Position numbers and translations under genes: made by a program. The notes under the pieces were generated by a model. That model was not told the DNA's origin, made no database searches, and saw only the letters and a program-made list of their open reading frames with translations. Shown here in pieces: positions 18,346-27,208 of a stretch of 61,416 bases of DNA (within the stretch, counting starts at the first letter, position 1; every line of letters starts with the position of its first letter). The DNA is from an uncultured Pseudomonadota bacterium (GTDB lineage Bacteria; Pseudomonadota; Alphaproteobacteria; UBA3830), in contig CACXWU010000005.1 in assembly GCA_902771535.1 (NCBI GenBank), forward strand, positions 1-61,416. Reading direction: 5' to 3'.

Positions 18346-19200
18346 TCACCCCTTCACAGAGCCGGCGGTTAATCCTGAAATGATTCTTCGCTGGAATATC
18401 ACGACCAGCATTACCAAAGGAAGAGTGACCAGAACGCTGGCGGCCATAATCAATCCGTAAGGGACTTCGTGTTGGCTGGCTCCGCTGAACAATGCCAGTG
18501 AGACAGGAACAGTTCGCGCTTGATTAGTGAGTGTGAATGTGAGAGCGAACAAAAATTCGTTCCACGCTGCGATAAATGCCAACAATCCTGTCGTGACGAT
18601 CGCAGGACCTAATATCGGCAAAAATACCTTTGTCAAAATAACTCTTTGGCTTGCTCCGTCCATAATGGCAGCTTCTTCGATTTCTTTCGGAATGCTTTTC
18701 ATGAAATTTGTCATTGTCCAGAGAGTGAAAGGCACTGTAATAATCATGTAGGACAGGACCAATGCGGCTTTTTCGTTGTAGATATCCAAAACGCGAATCA
18801 ACTCGAACATTCCCGACAATACTGCGACCTGAGGCAAAGTCGTAACTCCGAGAGCAATCATGAGGACACGCTTTCTTCCGGGAAATTTGTGCCGCGCCAG
18901 CGGATACGCTGCGGATAAACATACAGTCAAAGTAAGAAACGCTGTCATGGTAGCAACAGCAGCTGAGTTCCAAAAGGAACAAAGAAAAGTCTTATCCCTG
19001 AATACCGTTTTGTAATTTTCAAAACTTAAGTGGGTAGGCCAGAGATCGGTGGAGAAAATGTTTGCCCCATCCCTAAACGATGAAACTACCGCCCAATAAA
19101 AGGGAAATAAACAACATGCCGCAACTACCAGGCAGATAGCAGCAAATGCCACGTTTTTCAACAATCTTTTATATTTCCACTTGTTTTCAGCTTTGATCAT
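18346..19200 (-). CDS. Carbohydrate ABC transporter permease, MalG type
   Basis: 284 residues with six hydrophobic helices. The EAA loop that docks on the ATPase is seen as EEAAIMDGASQRVILTKVFLP (around residues 180-200). The C-terminus GLTAGSVKG is typical of MalG-type (CUT1) permeases. It is the distal gene of a binding protein, MalF-like, MalG-like set, one base after its partner. Confidence 0.93.
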   Translation of the reverse strand: MIKAENKWKYKRLLKNVAFAAICLVVAACCLFPFYWAVVSSFRDGANIFSTDLWPTHLSFENYKTVFRDKTFLCSFWNSAAVATMTAFLTLTVCLSAAYPLARHKFPGRKRVLMIALGVTTLPQVAVLSGMFELIRVLDIYNEKAALVLSYMIITVPFTLWTMTNFMKSIPKEIEEAAIMDGASQRVILTKVFLPILGPAIVTTGLLAFIAAWNEFLFALTFTLTNQARTVPVSLALFSGASQHEVPYGLIMAASVLVTLPLVMLVVIFQRRIISGLTAGSVKG

Positions 19201-19201
19201 A

Positions 19202-20176
19202 TTAACTCAACTTATTTAATTTTTTTCTGTTAAATGAAATGTAAAAAATGCTCAAAAATGCGATGAAGAACAACAGCGCTGTAGCCGCTGCCGATCCAAA
19301 TCCAACGTCGGCGTAGTCAACCAAATGTTTCCGTGCGAACACCGACATCGTTGCGGTCGCACTGTTTCCGCTGCTCAAGATGTAAACCAAATCGAATATC
19401 TTGAAGGTATCAAGTATGCGGAAAATCATTGCCACAATAATTGTCGGTTTCATCAGCGGAAGAATAATTTTCATGAATATTTTGCGGAAAGGAATACTGT
19501 CGACCTCGGCGGCTTCGAAACAATCCTGCGGAAGAGACTGCAGTCCCGCCAACAATAGCAGTGCCATATAAGGAGTGGTTTTCCAGACATCTACCAAAAT
19601 GATAGATACAACACTGAGAGTGTTCGACGCAATCCAAGGAATCGGACTGTCGATAATCCCGACGCGAATCAGCAGTTCATTTACAATTCCGTAGACGTCG
19701 TTCAGCATCCACAACCACATACGTGCTGAAACAATTGTCGGGATGGTCCACGGAATAAGAACTATTGCTCTCATCCAACCGCGTCCTTTGAAATTTTTAT
19801 GTAAGATCAGCGCGATAATCATACCGAAAATTGTCTCCAAAGGAACTGCAACGACAGTAATTACAAGAGTATTTTTCACTGCAATCCACCAATCTTGATC
19901 TCGCGCAAGATTGACGAAGTTATCGATTCCGATGAACTGAAAATCATTCAGACTGTCCAATGCAGCATCGGTGAAACTGAAATAAATCGTCTTGAGAAGA
20001 GGCCAGCCTGCACAAAGAGCCAGCGCAAACAGACACGGAGCCAGAAACAACCAATTGCTCAAGTTTCGCCGTTTTTTTTCGCTGCGAAATCGTCCGAACC
20101 CACCTGGCATCTCAATTAGCTTTCCGCCGTTTTGACTTTGCATCCCTTCTTCTTTCAAACAAACCACGTTTTTCAT
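19202..20176 (-). CDS. Carbohydrate ABC transporter permease, MalF type
   Basis: 324 residues. A basic cytoplasmic N-terminus (RSEKKRRNLSNW) precedes six membrane helices. The EAA loop is EAAEVDSIPFRKIFMKIILP. It forms the channel with the MalG-type partner just downstream. The start is uncertain: an internal ATG twelve codons in (MQSQNGG) is also possible, and neither has a well-spaced ribosome-binding site. Confidence 0.92.
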   Translation of the reverse strand: MKNVVCLKEEGMQSQNGGKLIEMPGGFGRFRSEKKRRNLSNWLFLAPCLFALALCAGWPLLKTIYFSFTDAALDSLNDFQFIGIDNFVNLARDQDWWIAVKNTLVITVVAVPLETIFGMIIALILHKNFKGRGWMRAIVLIPWTIPTIVSARMWLWMLNDVYGIVNELLIRVGIIDSPIPWIASNTLSVVSIILVDVWKTTPYMALLLLAGLQSLPQDCFEAAEVDSIPFRKIFMKIILPLMKPTIIVAMIFRILDTFKIFDLVYILSSGNSATATMSVFARKHLVDYADVGFGSAAATALLFFIAFLSIFYISFNRKKLNKLS

Positions 20177-20191
20177 TTTGCTTTGTTTTTT

Positions 20192-21559
20192 TTAATTTGA
20201 CCCGAGAGCGGATTTTATCATATCCACAAATTTTTGGAACAGACTCTTTGAAGATTTTTTCTCTTTAGGTTTCGTCTGTCGATCTATGATCTTATTCAAC
20301 TTTCTGTTAAGTCTTCCCAAATACTTCTTGGCTATTTTGTCGACGTTAACTTCTTCCAGACTCTCTGTAAGAGCGGTGTTGACAAGATTGAATATCTCAT
20401 GACTGGCTCTTGGGTAATCTTTTCCGAATGTCGAAGATGGTCTCGCAACGGCGTTCTCCAAAGAGTCGCTTAACACACTGAAGAAAGAGTTCTTTTTCAA
20501 AATCTCCGTATCTTTATATAGGCTCTTATACGCTGGAGCGTACGCAAATTCCGCACGGAATTTGTGTTGCTCTTTGGATGTCAAAAACTTCACCAAATCC
20601 GCGGCTACTGCTGCGTGCTTGGAGAACTTAGAAACAGCAAAGAACCATCCTCCCATGACTCCGGAGGATTTTCCTTTCTCTACATTACCTGTTGGAATTG
20701 GCATAACACCTATTCTGCCGGAAACCGAGGTGCTTGGATCATTCATCAGTGACCAGGCGTAAGGCCAACTGTTCATAAACACGGCATTTCCCGCTTGGAA
20801 CATCCCGCGAGCTTCCTCTTCGGAATAATTGAGTACGCTTCTGGTACTGGCATTTTTTAAACAGTTCATCAGGAAGACCAATGCATCAACGCATTCCTGA
20901 GAATCGACAACGGCTCGACCGTCTTTAACTACAGCGCCACCAAAAGCATCTATCAACTGAACAAAGTTACAGGTCAGTATCTCAAAAGCTTTGGCCTGAA
21001 AGACGTAACCGTAAAATCTGTTATTGGTTTTTCTTTCTTGCTCTTGAATAAATTTTGCGGTTTCATAAAGTTCCTGCCATGAATCCGGAACAGACCGATT
21101 GTATTTTTTCAGCAGATCTTTCCGATAGTACATCACTTCACAATCGGTATAAACAGGAAGGGCCACCATTTTGCCGTCGAAATACATGTTAGTTTTTATA
21201 GTCGCAAAGATATCTTCCTCGCCGATTTCTCCCTCCTTGTAGAATTTTTTCAAATCAGTGAGAACATTTCCGAAAGCTCCGATCCACGGAGAATCCATCA
21301 TAAGTACGTCTACGTCAAAAGATTCGGCACTCAACCATTGTTTATAGAGCGCAAAACACTCATTGCTGGAATGAGGGAGGGTGACAATTTCGACTTCGTG
21401 CTGATTTCCTGTAGATTTTATCCACAACTTGACCAGTTTTTGGAGTAGTTCTAACTCGATACCCTTTGCCCGACATGTGATTTTCAAAGTTATACAATCC
21501 CCGTTGAAAAAAAACAAAGTGGAGACAGCAACTACCATACATCTTAAGAATTTCCTCAT
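20192..21559 (-). CDS. Sugar ABC transporter substrate-binding protein
   Basis: 455 residues. The N-terminal hydrophobic stretch (residues 8-22) is a signal peptide for export. Family 1 solute-binding features include FDVDVLMMDSPWIGAF, VALPVYTDCEVMYYRKDLL, PDSWQELYETAKF and GVMGGWFFAVSK. A lysine-rich tail of about 40 residues beyond the usual fold is unusual. It is the first gene of a binding protein, permease, permease operon. No ATPase (MsmK/UgpC type) is nearby, so one must be supplied from elsewhere. Confidence 0.92.
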   Translation of the reverse strand: MRKFLRCMVVAVSTLFFFNGDCITLKITCRAKGIELELLQKLVKLWIKSTGNQHEVEIVTLPHSSNECFALYKQWLSAESFDVDVLMMDSPWIGAFGNVLTDLKKFYKEGEIGEEDIFATIKTNMYFDGKMVALPVYTDCEVMYYRKDLLKKYNRSVPDSWQELYETAKFIQEQERKTNNRFYGYVFQAKAFEILTCNFVQLIDAFGGAVVKDGRAVVDSQECVDALVFLMNCLKNASTRSVLNYSEEEARGMFQAGNAVFMNSWPYAWSLMNDPSTSVSGRIGVMPIPTGNVEKGKSSGVMGGWFFAVSKFSKHAAVAADLVKFLTSKEQHKFRAEFAYAPAYKSLYKDTEILKKNSFFSVLSDSLENAVARPSSTFGKDYPRASHEIFNLVNTALTESLEEVNVDKIAKKYLGRLNRKLNKIIDRQTKPKEKKSSKSLFQKFVDMIKSALGSN

Positions 21560-21673
21560 CCAGAACGCTCCTTTTCACTAGCAAAACTTTCTGCTGATTC
21601 TATCATAACCGAAAGTTAAAATCATCAGGTATTTTCGATAATAACTCATTGAAAAAGATATGATCAGCAATGT

Positions 21674-22084
21674 TTACTTTACTTCAATTATTCGCAAATC
21701 GGTTGTTTTGGAAAAGTTGATTTTGATTGTATCGTTCGGAAGCAGATTTTCAATAATTTCTGGCCATTCGATGATAGTTATGCAGTCTGAAAAAGCTTCA
21801 TCGATTCCGAGATCATAGAATTCATCAGCAGATTTTAGTCGATAGCAATCGATATGCCAAATTTCCGCAATTTTACTCGGATATGTTTGAATTATATTGA
21901 AAGTTGGGCTGATTATGCTCTCGATTTTCGGATTTAAAGTTTTTATCAGATATTGAGCGAAAGTCGTTTTTCCGAAACCCAAGTTTCCGTACAAAGCGAA
22001 ACATTGCCTCGGTTTCGCGAATTCAGAAAGATATTTTGCGGCTTTTTTTGTATCGTCTAATGAATTACAAATAAATTTTTTCAT
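21674..22084 (-). CDS. tsaE: tRNA t6A biosynthesis ATPase TsaE
   Basis: 136 residues. Walker A GNLGFGKTT (about residues 34-42), SPTFNIIQTY and HIDCYRL (the family HxDxYR), and IIEWPE near the end identify TsaE. It drives turnover of the TsaD-TsaB complex that makes t6A37 in ANN-decoding tRNAs. Its start overlaps the pth stop by four bases (ATGA). tsaD lies 4 kb away on the other strand. Confidence 0.95.
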   Translation of the reverse strand: MKKFICNSLDDTKKAAKYLSEFAKPRQCFALYGNLGFGKTTFAQYLIKTLNPKIESIISPTFNIIQTYPSKIAEIWHIDCYRLKSADEFYDLGIDEAFSDCITIIEWPEIIENLLPNDTIKINFSKTTDLRIIEVK

Positions 22085-22650
22085 GAGTTGATTAAAGATT
22101 CCAACTTTTTAGGATCATTCGAGACCAAAATCGATAGATTTTCCGAAATAATTTTCTTAATATCGTTTAATTTTTCGAATTCTTCTTGCGTGAAATTTCC
22201 GAGAACATAAGACACCACCATAGATTTCTCCGCAGGCCGCCCTACGCCGATTCTGACTCTCCAATAGTCAGTTCCCGCAAGATTGTCGATGCTTTTTAAT
22301 CCATTGTGACCGCCGTTTCCTCCGCCTTTTTTGATTTTTACCCTGCCGAATGGAAGATCAATATCGTCATGAAAAATTATGACTTTGTCGATCGGAATTT
22401 TATAAAAATCGATCAAAAATCTAACAGATCTTCCCGACAAATTCATAAAAGTCAGAGGCTTTGCAAGAATAATCTTTTTCTTTTCAAAAAAACAGGAAGA
22501 AATTTCCGCAATTTGCGACATTTTCTTAAAAGAATTAGGGGCGACAGATTCCGCTATCGCCTCTATCATTTGAAAACCCACATTATGTCTGTTGTTTTCA
22601 TATTCGAACCCTGGATTTCCCAGTCCCACAATCAACAGACATTCAACCAT
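22081..22650 (-). CDS. pth: Peptidyl-tRNA hydrolase
   Basis: 189 residues. Releases tRNA from drop-off peptidyl-tRNA. GLGNPGFEYENNRHNVGF contains the catalytic histidine; PLTFMNLSG, FHDDIDLPFG and GGGNGGHNGLKSI follow in family order. It lies between rplY and tsaE, and rplY-pth is a common bacterial pairing. Confidence 0.97.
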   Translation of the reverse strand: MVECLLIVGLGNPGFEYENNRHNVGFQMIEAIAESVAPNSFKKMSQIAEISSCFFEKKKIILAKPLTFMNLSGRSVRFLIDFYKIPIDKVIIFHDDIDLPFGRVKIKKGGGNGGHNGLKSIDNLAGTDYWRVRIGVGRPAEKSMVVSYVLGNFTQEEFEKLNDIKKIISENLSILVSNDPKKLESLINS

Positions 22651-22656
22651 TTGTGA

Positions 22657-23286
22657 TTAAGCCTCTGCTTCCGGAGTTTCTTCAGTAGTAGCTTCAGCAG
22701 CCGGAGTATCAGACTTCATGATTGTCGGAGCAACAACAGTCGCAATGGTTACTGTTCTGGCATTGACCGGCAACGAAACGCCTTCCGGAAGTTTAATTGT
22801 GTTCGAGTGAACCGTGTGGTGGAACTCGAATCCAGTTAAATCGATCTCTATGTGCTCAGGAATTTTTTCCGGATCACAAACAACATCAATTTCGTGAGCT
22901 AGTACATTTAAAACACCACCCAGCTTCAATCCTGGAGATGCATTCTCATTGGTGAAAGCAATAGGAACACGAACTGTGACGCGGCTTCCTTTCCCGACTC
23001 TCATAAAATCTACGTGCATTACTTGATCGGTTACGGGATGAATCTGCGCCTGCTTTGCCACAAACTTTTGTCCTTTCTTTCCGATTCCGCCGATCTCAAA
23101 AACTGTGGAAAAAAAGTTCGATTTGTAAGCGTAGCGACTCAATAAATCTTTCGCGATGCAGATATTTTCAGAAGGTTGATTATCTCCATAAACTACGCAA
23201 GGAACAAATCCCTCCCTTCTATTTGCTCTTGCTGAACCTGTTCCGATACTTTCTCTTTTCTTGGCTTCCAAAGTAACTGTTGCCAT
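22657..23286 (-). CDS. rplY: Ribosomal protein L25, CTC type (general stress form)
   Basis: 209 residues: the long form with an N-terminal 5S rRNA-binding domain (ANRREGFVPCVVYGD) and a C-terminal TL5 domain (DLTGFEFHHTVHSNTIKLPEGV). The tail is Ala/Glu/Thr-rich. It is followed six bases later by pth, and GAGAGGAG precedes its start. Confidence 0.96.
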   Translation of the reverse strand: MATVTLEAKKRESIGTGSARANRREGFVPCVVYGDNQPSENICIAKDLLSRYAYKSNFFSTVFEIGGIGKKGQKFVAKQAQIHPVTDQVMHVDFMRVGKGSRVTVRVPIAFTNENASPGLKLGGVLNVLAHEIDVVCDPEKIPEHIEIDLTGFEFHHTVHSNTIKLPEGVSLPVNARTVTIATVVAPTIMKSDTPAAEATTEETPEAEA

Positions 23287-23308
23287 TTTTTGCTCCTCTC
23301 TAAAAAAT

Positions 23309-24175
23309 CTAAATCAATATTCTAATTGCGTCCGCCAATAATCTTGCAACTGATAATTTTTCAAATTTATCCGACAAATTATCTCTGCAACAAATGCTAT
23401 CAGTCACAACAATTTTCGCGATATTTGAAGAGGCTAAGCTTTGCAAAGCTCCTTGAGAAAAAACTCCGTGGGTCGCGTAAGCTACAACTTTATAGGCCTT
23501 CACTTCTAACAACGCGTCGGAAGCATGACACAAAGTTGCACCGGAGTCAATCATGTCGTCGATCAAAACGCAAATTTTATTCTCGACATTTCCCAGTACT
23601 TTCATTTTGTTGACCTTGTTGAACACGTTTCGTGATTTTACGCAAACGGCCAAATCGGTTTTCAAAGTTTCCGCGACGAACTGGGCGTCTTTTGCTCGTC
23701 CCAAATCCGGAGACACGATAACAATATCTTCCGGTTTATACTTGTTTTTTATATCTTGGATAAATAAGGGAAGCGCCGACAGGTGCTGAAACGGTGACCT
23801 TAAAATTGGTTCATTGTGATTATCTAAAAATATGAATTTCTCGATATTGAAAGTTTCGAGAAATTTGAAAAAAAGCATATTTCCGCATGACTCGTTCGGA
23901 TTGATTTTATCTTGACGTGAGTAGCCCGAATAGGTCAGACACAGGTTTACAATTCTTGTGTTTTTCAAAGCGTCGAGCAGCAAAAATAATTCAAACCAAT
24001 CTTCATTTGTTCGAGTATTTGCGACGACGGTTACGTGAGAAAAATCTTTATGCAAAGATACCAGCATTTCGTCGTTGCTGAACTTTTTTACCAACGCCGG
24101 CGATGCTGACAGATTTAATTTTTCAGCGATTGATTTTGCGAGTTTTTCAGAATTCCTTATATAAATTATTTCCAT
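23309..24175 (-). CDS. prs: Ribose-phosphate pyrophosphokinase, divergent
   Basis: 288 residues, shorter than the usual 310-320. Makes PRPP from ribose 5-phosphate and ATP. The PRPP-binding loop is clear (VLIDDMIDSGAT), and VVSPDLG, YSGYSRQD and VAYATHGVFS align with standard Prs. Several active-site stretches are altered: the basic loop after RQD reads KINPNES, and the metal-binding DLHxxQIQGFF region reads DNHNEPILRSPF. It is probably the functional Prs of this reduced genome, but a degraded or altered activity is possible. Confidence 0.8.
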   Translation of the reverse strand: MEIIYIRNSEKLAKSIAEKLNLSASPALVKKFSNDEMLVSLHKDFSHVTVVANTRTNEDWFELFLLLDALKNTRIVNLCLTYSGYSRQDKINPNESCGNMLFFKFLETFNIEKFIFLDNHNEPILRSPFQHLSALPLFIQDIKNKYKPEDIVIVSPDLGRAKDAQFVAETLKTDLAVCVKSRNVFNKVNKMKVLGNVENKICVLIDDMIDSGATLCHASDALLEVKAYKVVAYATHGVFSQGALQSLASSNIAKIVVTDSICCRDNLSDKFEKLSVARLLADAIRILI

Positions 24176-24179
24176 GTTC

Positions 24180-24899
24180 CTATGCCGTCGATTTTAAGCA
24201 AATTACAGATATATTTCGTCCGCAAACTCCGTCTGAATTCTGTCTCGCGTAACGAAAACTGAAATATTTTTCGTGATTTTTGTAAGTATCTATTTCATCA
24301 ACTGAGATTTTCGAAATTCCTTTTTCCTTCAATCTGTTGTAGCAAAACTTTACGATATCAAAATGATCTTTATCGCGAATTTTTGTAAAATATTCGACAG
24401 GAAAGTTACTCAAAAAATCTTCACCGACTTCGTAACTTTCGACATGAACGCAAGGTCCGATTGCGGCGACAATATCTCCACAACTGCTTCCCAAAGAAAC
24501 CATTTTTTCGACGGTACTTTCAACGACTCCCGCTTTCGCTCCTTTCCATCCGGCATGAGCTGCTCCGATGATTTTTTTTGTCGGATCGAATAGCAACACG
24601 GGAACGCAGTCGGCTGTTAGAATTCCTAACGCGACGCTTTCTGATTGTGTTACCAACGCGTCGGCTTCCTGATCGGATTCACTTTTTTCGTCGACAACGA
24701 TACATTTTGCAGAATGAATTTGATTTAGCGTTATTAATTTTCTCGCGCCAACTGATTCGCGAACGAATTTTAAGTTTTTCTCGACGGATTCGATGCGATC
24801 ACCGACAAATTTGCTACAGTTCAATGAAGAAAAAAGTCCCTCACTGAATCCTGAATCTCTATCGAAAAAAGAACAGACAATGTCACCGAAGGACTTCAT
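24180..24899 (-). CDS. pgeF: Multicopper-oxidase-like laccase-domain protein PgeF/YfiH
   Basis: 239 residues. Family motifs are LTADCVPVLLF, GAAHAGWKGAKAG and AAIGPC, with the Cys/His residues that bind metal. Proteins of this family act as purine nucleoside phosphorylases or correct misincorporated residues in peptidoglycan precursors. It lies four bases from prs and 20 from gapR in a minus-strand run. Confidence 0.92.
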   Translation of the reverse strand: MKSFGDIVCSFFDRDSGFSEGLFSSLNCSKFVGDRIESVEKNLKFVRESVGARKLITLNQIHSAKCIVVDEKSESDQEADALVTQSESVALGILTADCVPVLLFDPTKKIIGAAHAGWKGAKAGVVESTVEKMVSLGSSCGDIVAAIGPCVHVESYEVGEDFLSNFPVEYFTKIRDKDHFDIVKFCYNRLKEKGISKISVDEIDTYKNHEKYFSFRYARQNSDGVCGRNISVICLKSTA

Positions 24900-24919
24900 G
24901 GGAAACTCTGTTAAAATTC

Positions 24920-25180
24920 CTATTCAGAAGTAGTATCGGAAGAAGGAATCATTCCCAAAGCCAGCATGTAGGTATCCAAAAGCATGTCTTCGTTTTCGCG
25001 ATCTTCCGTTTTCATCTTCTTTAACTTAATGACCTTTTTCATGATTTTTACATCAAATCCGTCAGCCTTGGCCTGCTTGAAAACATCAGAAATATTTTCT
25101 TGAACCTCAACTTTTTCAGCTTCCAAATTTTCAATTTTTTCAACGTAAAGTTTTAACTTGTTAACATCACTTGAATGCAT
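24920..25180 (-). CDS. gapR: GapR-family nucleoid protein (DUF2312)
   Basis: 86 residues from the ATG at 25180, chosen because AGGAG lies seven bases upstream; an upstream in-frame start would add 19 unrelated residues. The family core is plain: KLKLYVEKIENLEAEK, KQAKADGFDVKIMKKVIKLKKM, and LDTYMLALGM. GapR is an alphaproteobacterial coiled-coil protein that binds overtwisted AT-rich DNA ahead of replication and transcription. Its presence supports the class assignment. Confidence 0.93.
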   Translation of the reverse strand: MHSSDVNKLKLYVEKIENLEAEKVEVQENISDVFKQAKADGFDVKIMKKVIKLKKMKTEDRENEDMLLDTYMLALGMIPSSDTTSE

Positions 25181-25322
25181 TTGATTTGCTCCTAAAAATG
25201 GCAGTATCCCTCGGGTAAACGAGAAAACGCGCGTCAACTTACCCTGCGAACATACTAATATGAAGATTGATAAAAATCAAATAGTACTATAACATAAGCC
25301 GGAAAATTATTGGAGATTGCAA

Positions 25323-26186
25323 TTGCATCAAGCTACATTGAAGGATTCTTTTTCCTTGGACGGAGTCGGGGTACATAAAGGCAAAGTCTGTTCTGTTACG
25401 GTAAAACCTGCGGATAAAGATACCGGAATTATATTTTTCAGATCCGATAAAGGAGGCAGCGGATTTCAAAACGAAAAAATTGTTGCGAGTTACGATAATG
25501 TGGAAAACGCAACAATGTGTACACAAATTTCTAATGAAAACGGAGCCTCTTTAAAAACGATCGAGCATTTGATGGCGGCTTTGTACGGGATGAAAATTTC
25601 CAACGCAATTATAGAGGTTCAAGGGGAAGAAATTCCGATTCTTGACGGGAGTTCGCTGAGATTTGTCGAACAAATAAGTAGGGTCGGAATAAAAAGGCAA
25701 GTGCGGTCCAGAAAAATTTTAAAAGTTTTGAAAAAAATAAAGGTAACTGATGGTGAAAAATTTGAAGAGATCGAACCTTTTGACGGTTTCGAGATAAATG
25801 CGAAGTGCGATTTCGAAGCAAAAGGATTAAAAACAGATCCGGTGACTTTTAATTTTTCAAAGAATAATTTTGTATCCAAAATTGCTCCAGCGCGAACTTT
25901 TGGTTTTGTTTCGGAGGCGGAATACGTCAAAAAGCATAATTTGGCTCTGGGGGCGTCGTTGAAAAATACCGTCATTTACAATGATAAGGGAATTCCTTTG
26001 AACGATGACGGATTGAGGTTCGAAAACGAATCCGCGAGGCACAAAGTTTTGGATATAATCGGTGATTTGGCATTGTCACAATATTGGATTCAGGGAAGGG
26101 TGAATTGTTTTTGTCCGAGCCACAAGTTGAACAATATTTTGTTGAGAATGTTGTTCGCGAGTGCGGAAAATTACGAGATTTTGTAG
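25323..26186 (+). CDS. lpxC: UDP-3-O-acyl-N-acetylglucosamine deacetylase
   Basis: 287 residues from a TTG at 25323, spaced seven bases from GGAG; another TTG two codons earlier is too close to it. LpxC makes the committed step of lipid A synthesis. Zinc and catalytic residues are visible in TIEHLMAALYG, the HKVLDIIGDL block and CPSHKLNN. ILDGSSLRFV is also family-typical. Its presence indicates a lipid A-bearing outer membrane. It is divergent from gapR and its stop abuts tsaD. Confidence 0.95.
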   Translation: MHQATLKDSFSLDGVGVHKGKVCSVTVKPADKDTGIIFFRSDKGGSGFQNEKIVASYDNVENATMCTQISNENGASLKTIEHLMAALYGMKISNAIIEVQGEEIPILDGSSLRFVEQISRVGIKRQVRSRKILKVLKKIKVTDGEKFEEIEPFDGFEINAKCDFEAKGLKTDPVTFNFSKNNFVSKIAPARTFGFVSEAEYVKKHNLALGASLKNTVIYNDKGIPLNDDGLRFENESARHKVLDIIGDLALSQYWIQGRVNCFCPSHKLNNILLRMLFASAENYEIL

Positions 26187-27191
26187 ATGTATGTTCTCGG
26201 GATAGAATCCAGTTGCGATGAGACGGCCGCAGCGATTGTTTCTGATCGAAAGGAAATTTTGTCCAACGTTATTTACTCTCAGATCGAAGAACACAAACCC
26301 TATAACGGAGTCGTTCCCGAGGTTGCGGCGCGAGCTCATTTGGAAAAAATCAATGTTGTTGTAGCGAAGGCTTTGGATGATGCAAATCTGTCTTTGGATA
26401 ACATAGCTGCTATTGCCGGCACTTGCGGTCCGGGGTTGATTGGCGGTGTGATAGTTGGGGCGACATTTGCAAAAAGTTTATCTTTCGCGAAGAAAATTCC
26501 GTTCATTGCTGTGAATCATATAGAGGCACACGCACTTTCGGTACGATTGACTGAAGAGGTTGAGTTCCCTTATCTTTTAATTTTGGCGTCGGGAGGTCAT
26601 TGTCAGATTTGCGTCGTTCATGATATCGATAATTTTCAAATTTTAGGGCGGACTTTGGATGATTCCGTCGGAGAATCTTTCGATAAAGTTTCGAAACTTT
26701 TGGATTTTGGGTACCCCGGCGGGCCAATCATAGAAAAATTGTATCACGAAGGAAATAGCGACAAATTTTCATTACCGAAACCAATGTGTTCTAGGGGAAA
26801 TTGCGATTTTTCGTTTTCCGGATTGAAGACCGCTGTGTTGAATGCATCTCAAAAATGCAATTCACTTCAGGACAAAAAAGATCTGGCTGCGTCCTTCCAA
26901 AAAACTGTTGCGGAGGTTATGTCTTTCAAAATGAAGCAAGCTTTGAATTTTTGTTCAGATCAAAAAATCGAAATAAACGCAGCAGTAATTTCGGGAGGTG
27001 TTGCGGCGAATTTGGTGATAAGAGAGCGCCTACAAAAAACTTGCGATTCCGTTCAGTTTTTAGTCCCGCCGGTGAAATTTTGTACGGACAACGGTGCGAT
27101 GATCGCGTGGCTCGGAGTTGAAAAATTTAAGAGAAATCGATTTGATCATTTAGATTTTCAACCCCGACCGCGCTGGCCGTTGGGAGAGTAA
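26187..27191 (+). CDS. tsaD: tRNA t6A transferase subunit TsaD
   Basis: 334 residues. MYVLGIESSCDETAAAIV, NHIEAHALS (metal-binding HxxxH) and LILASGGHCQI are the Kae1/TsaD signatures. It transfers threonylcarbamoyl to A37 of tRNA, with TsaE (also in this window) and TsaB. The ATG directly follows the lpxC stop. Confidence 0.97.
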   Translation: MYVLGIESSCDETAAAIVSDRKEILSNVIYSQIEEHKPYNGVVPEVAARAHLEKINVVVAKALDDANLSLDNIAAIAGTCGPGLIGGVIVGATFAKSLSFAKKIPFIAVNHIEAHALSVRLTEEVEFPYLLILASGGHCQICVVHDIDNFQILGRTLDDSVGESFDKVSKLLDFGYPGGPIIEKLYHEGNSDKFSLPKPMCSRGNCDFSFSGLKTAVLNASQKCNSLQDKKDLAASFQKTVAEVMSFKMKQALNFCSDQKIEINAAVISGGVAANLVIRERLQKTCDSVQFLVPPVKFCTDNGAMIAWLGVEKFKRNRFDHLDFQPRPRWPLGE

Positions 27192-27208
27192 ATTCAAAGA
27201 GAAAAAAT

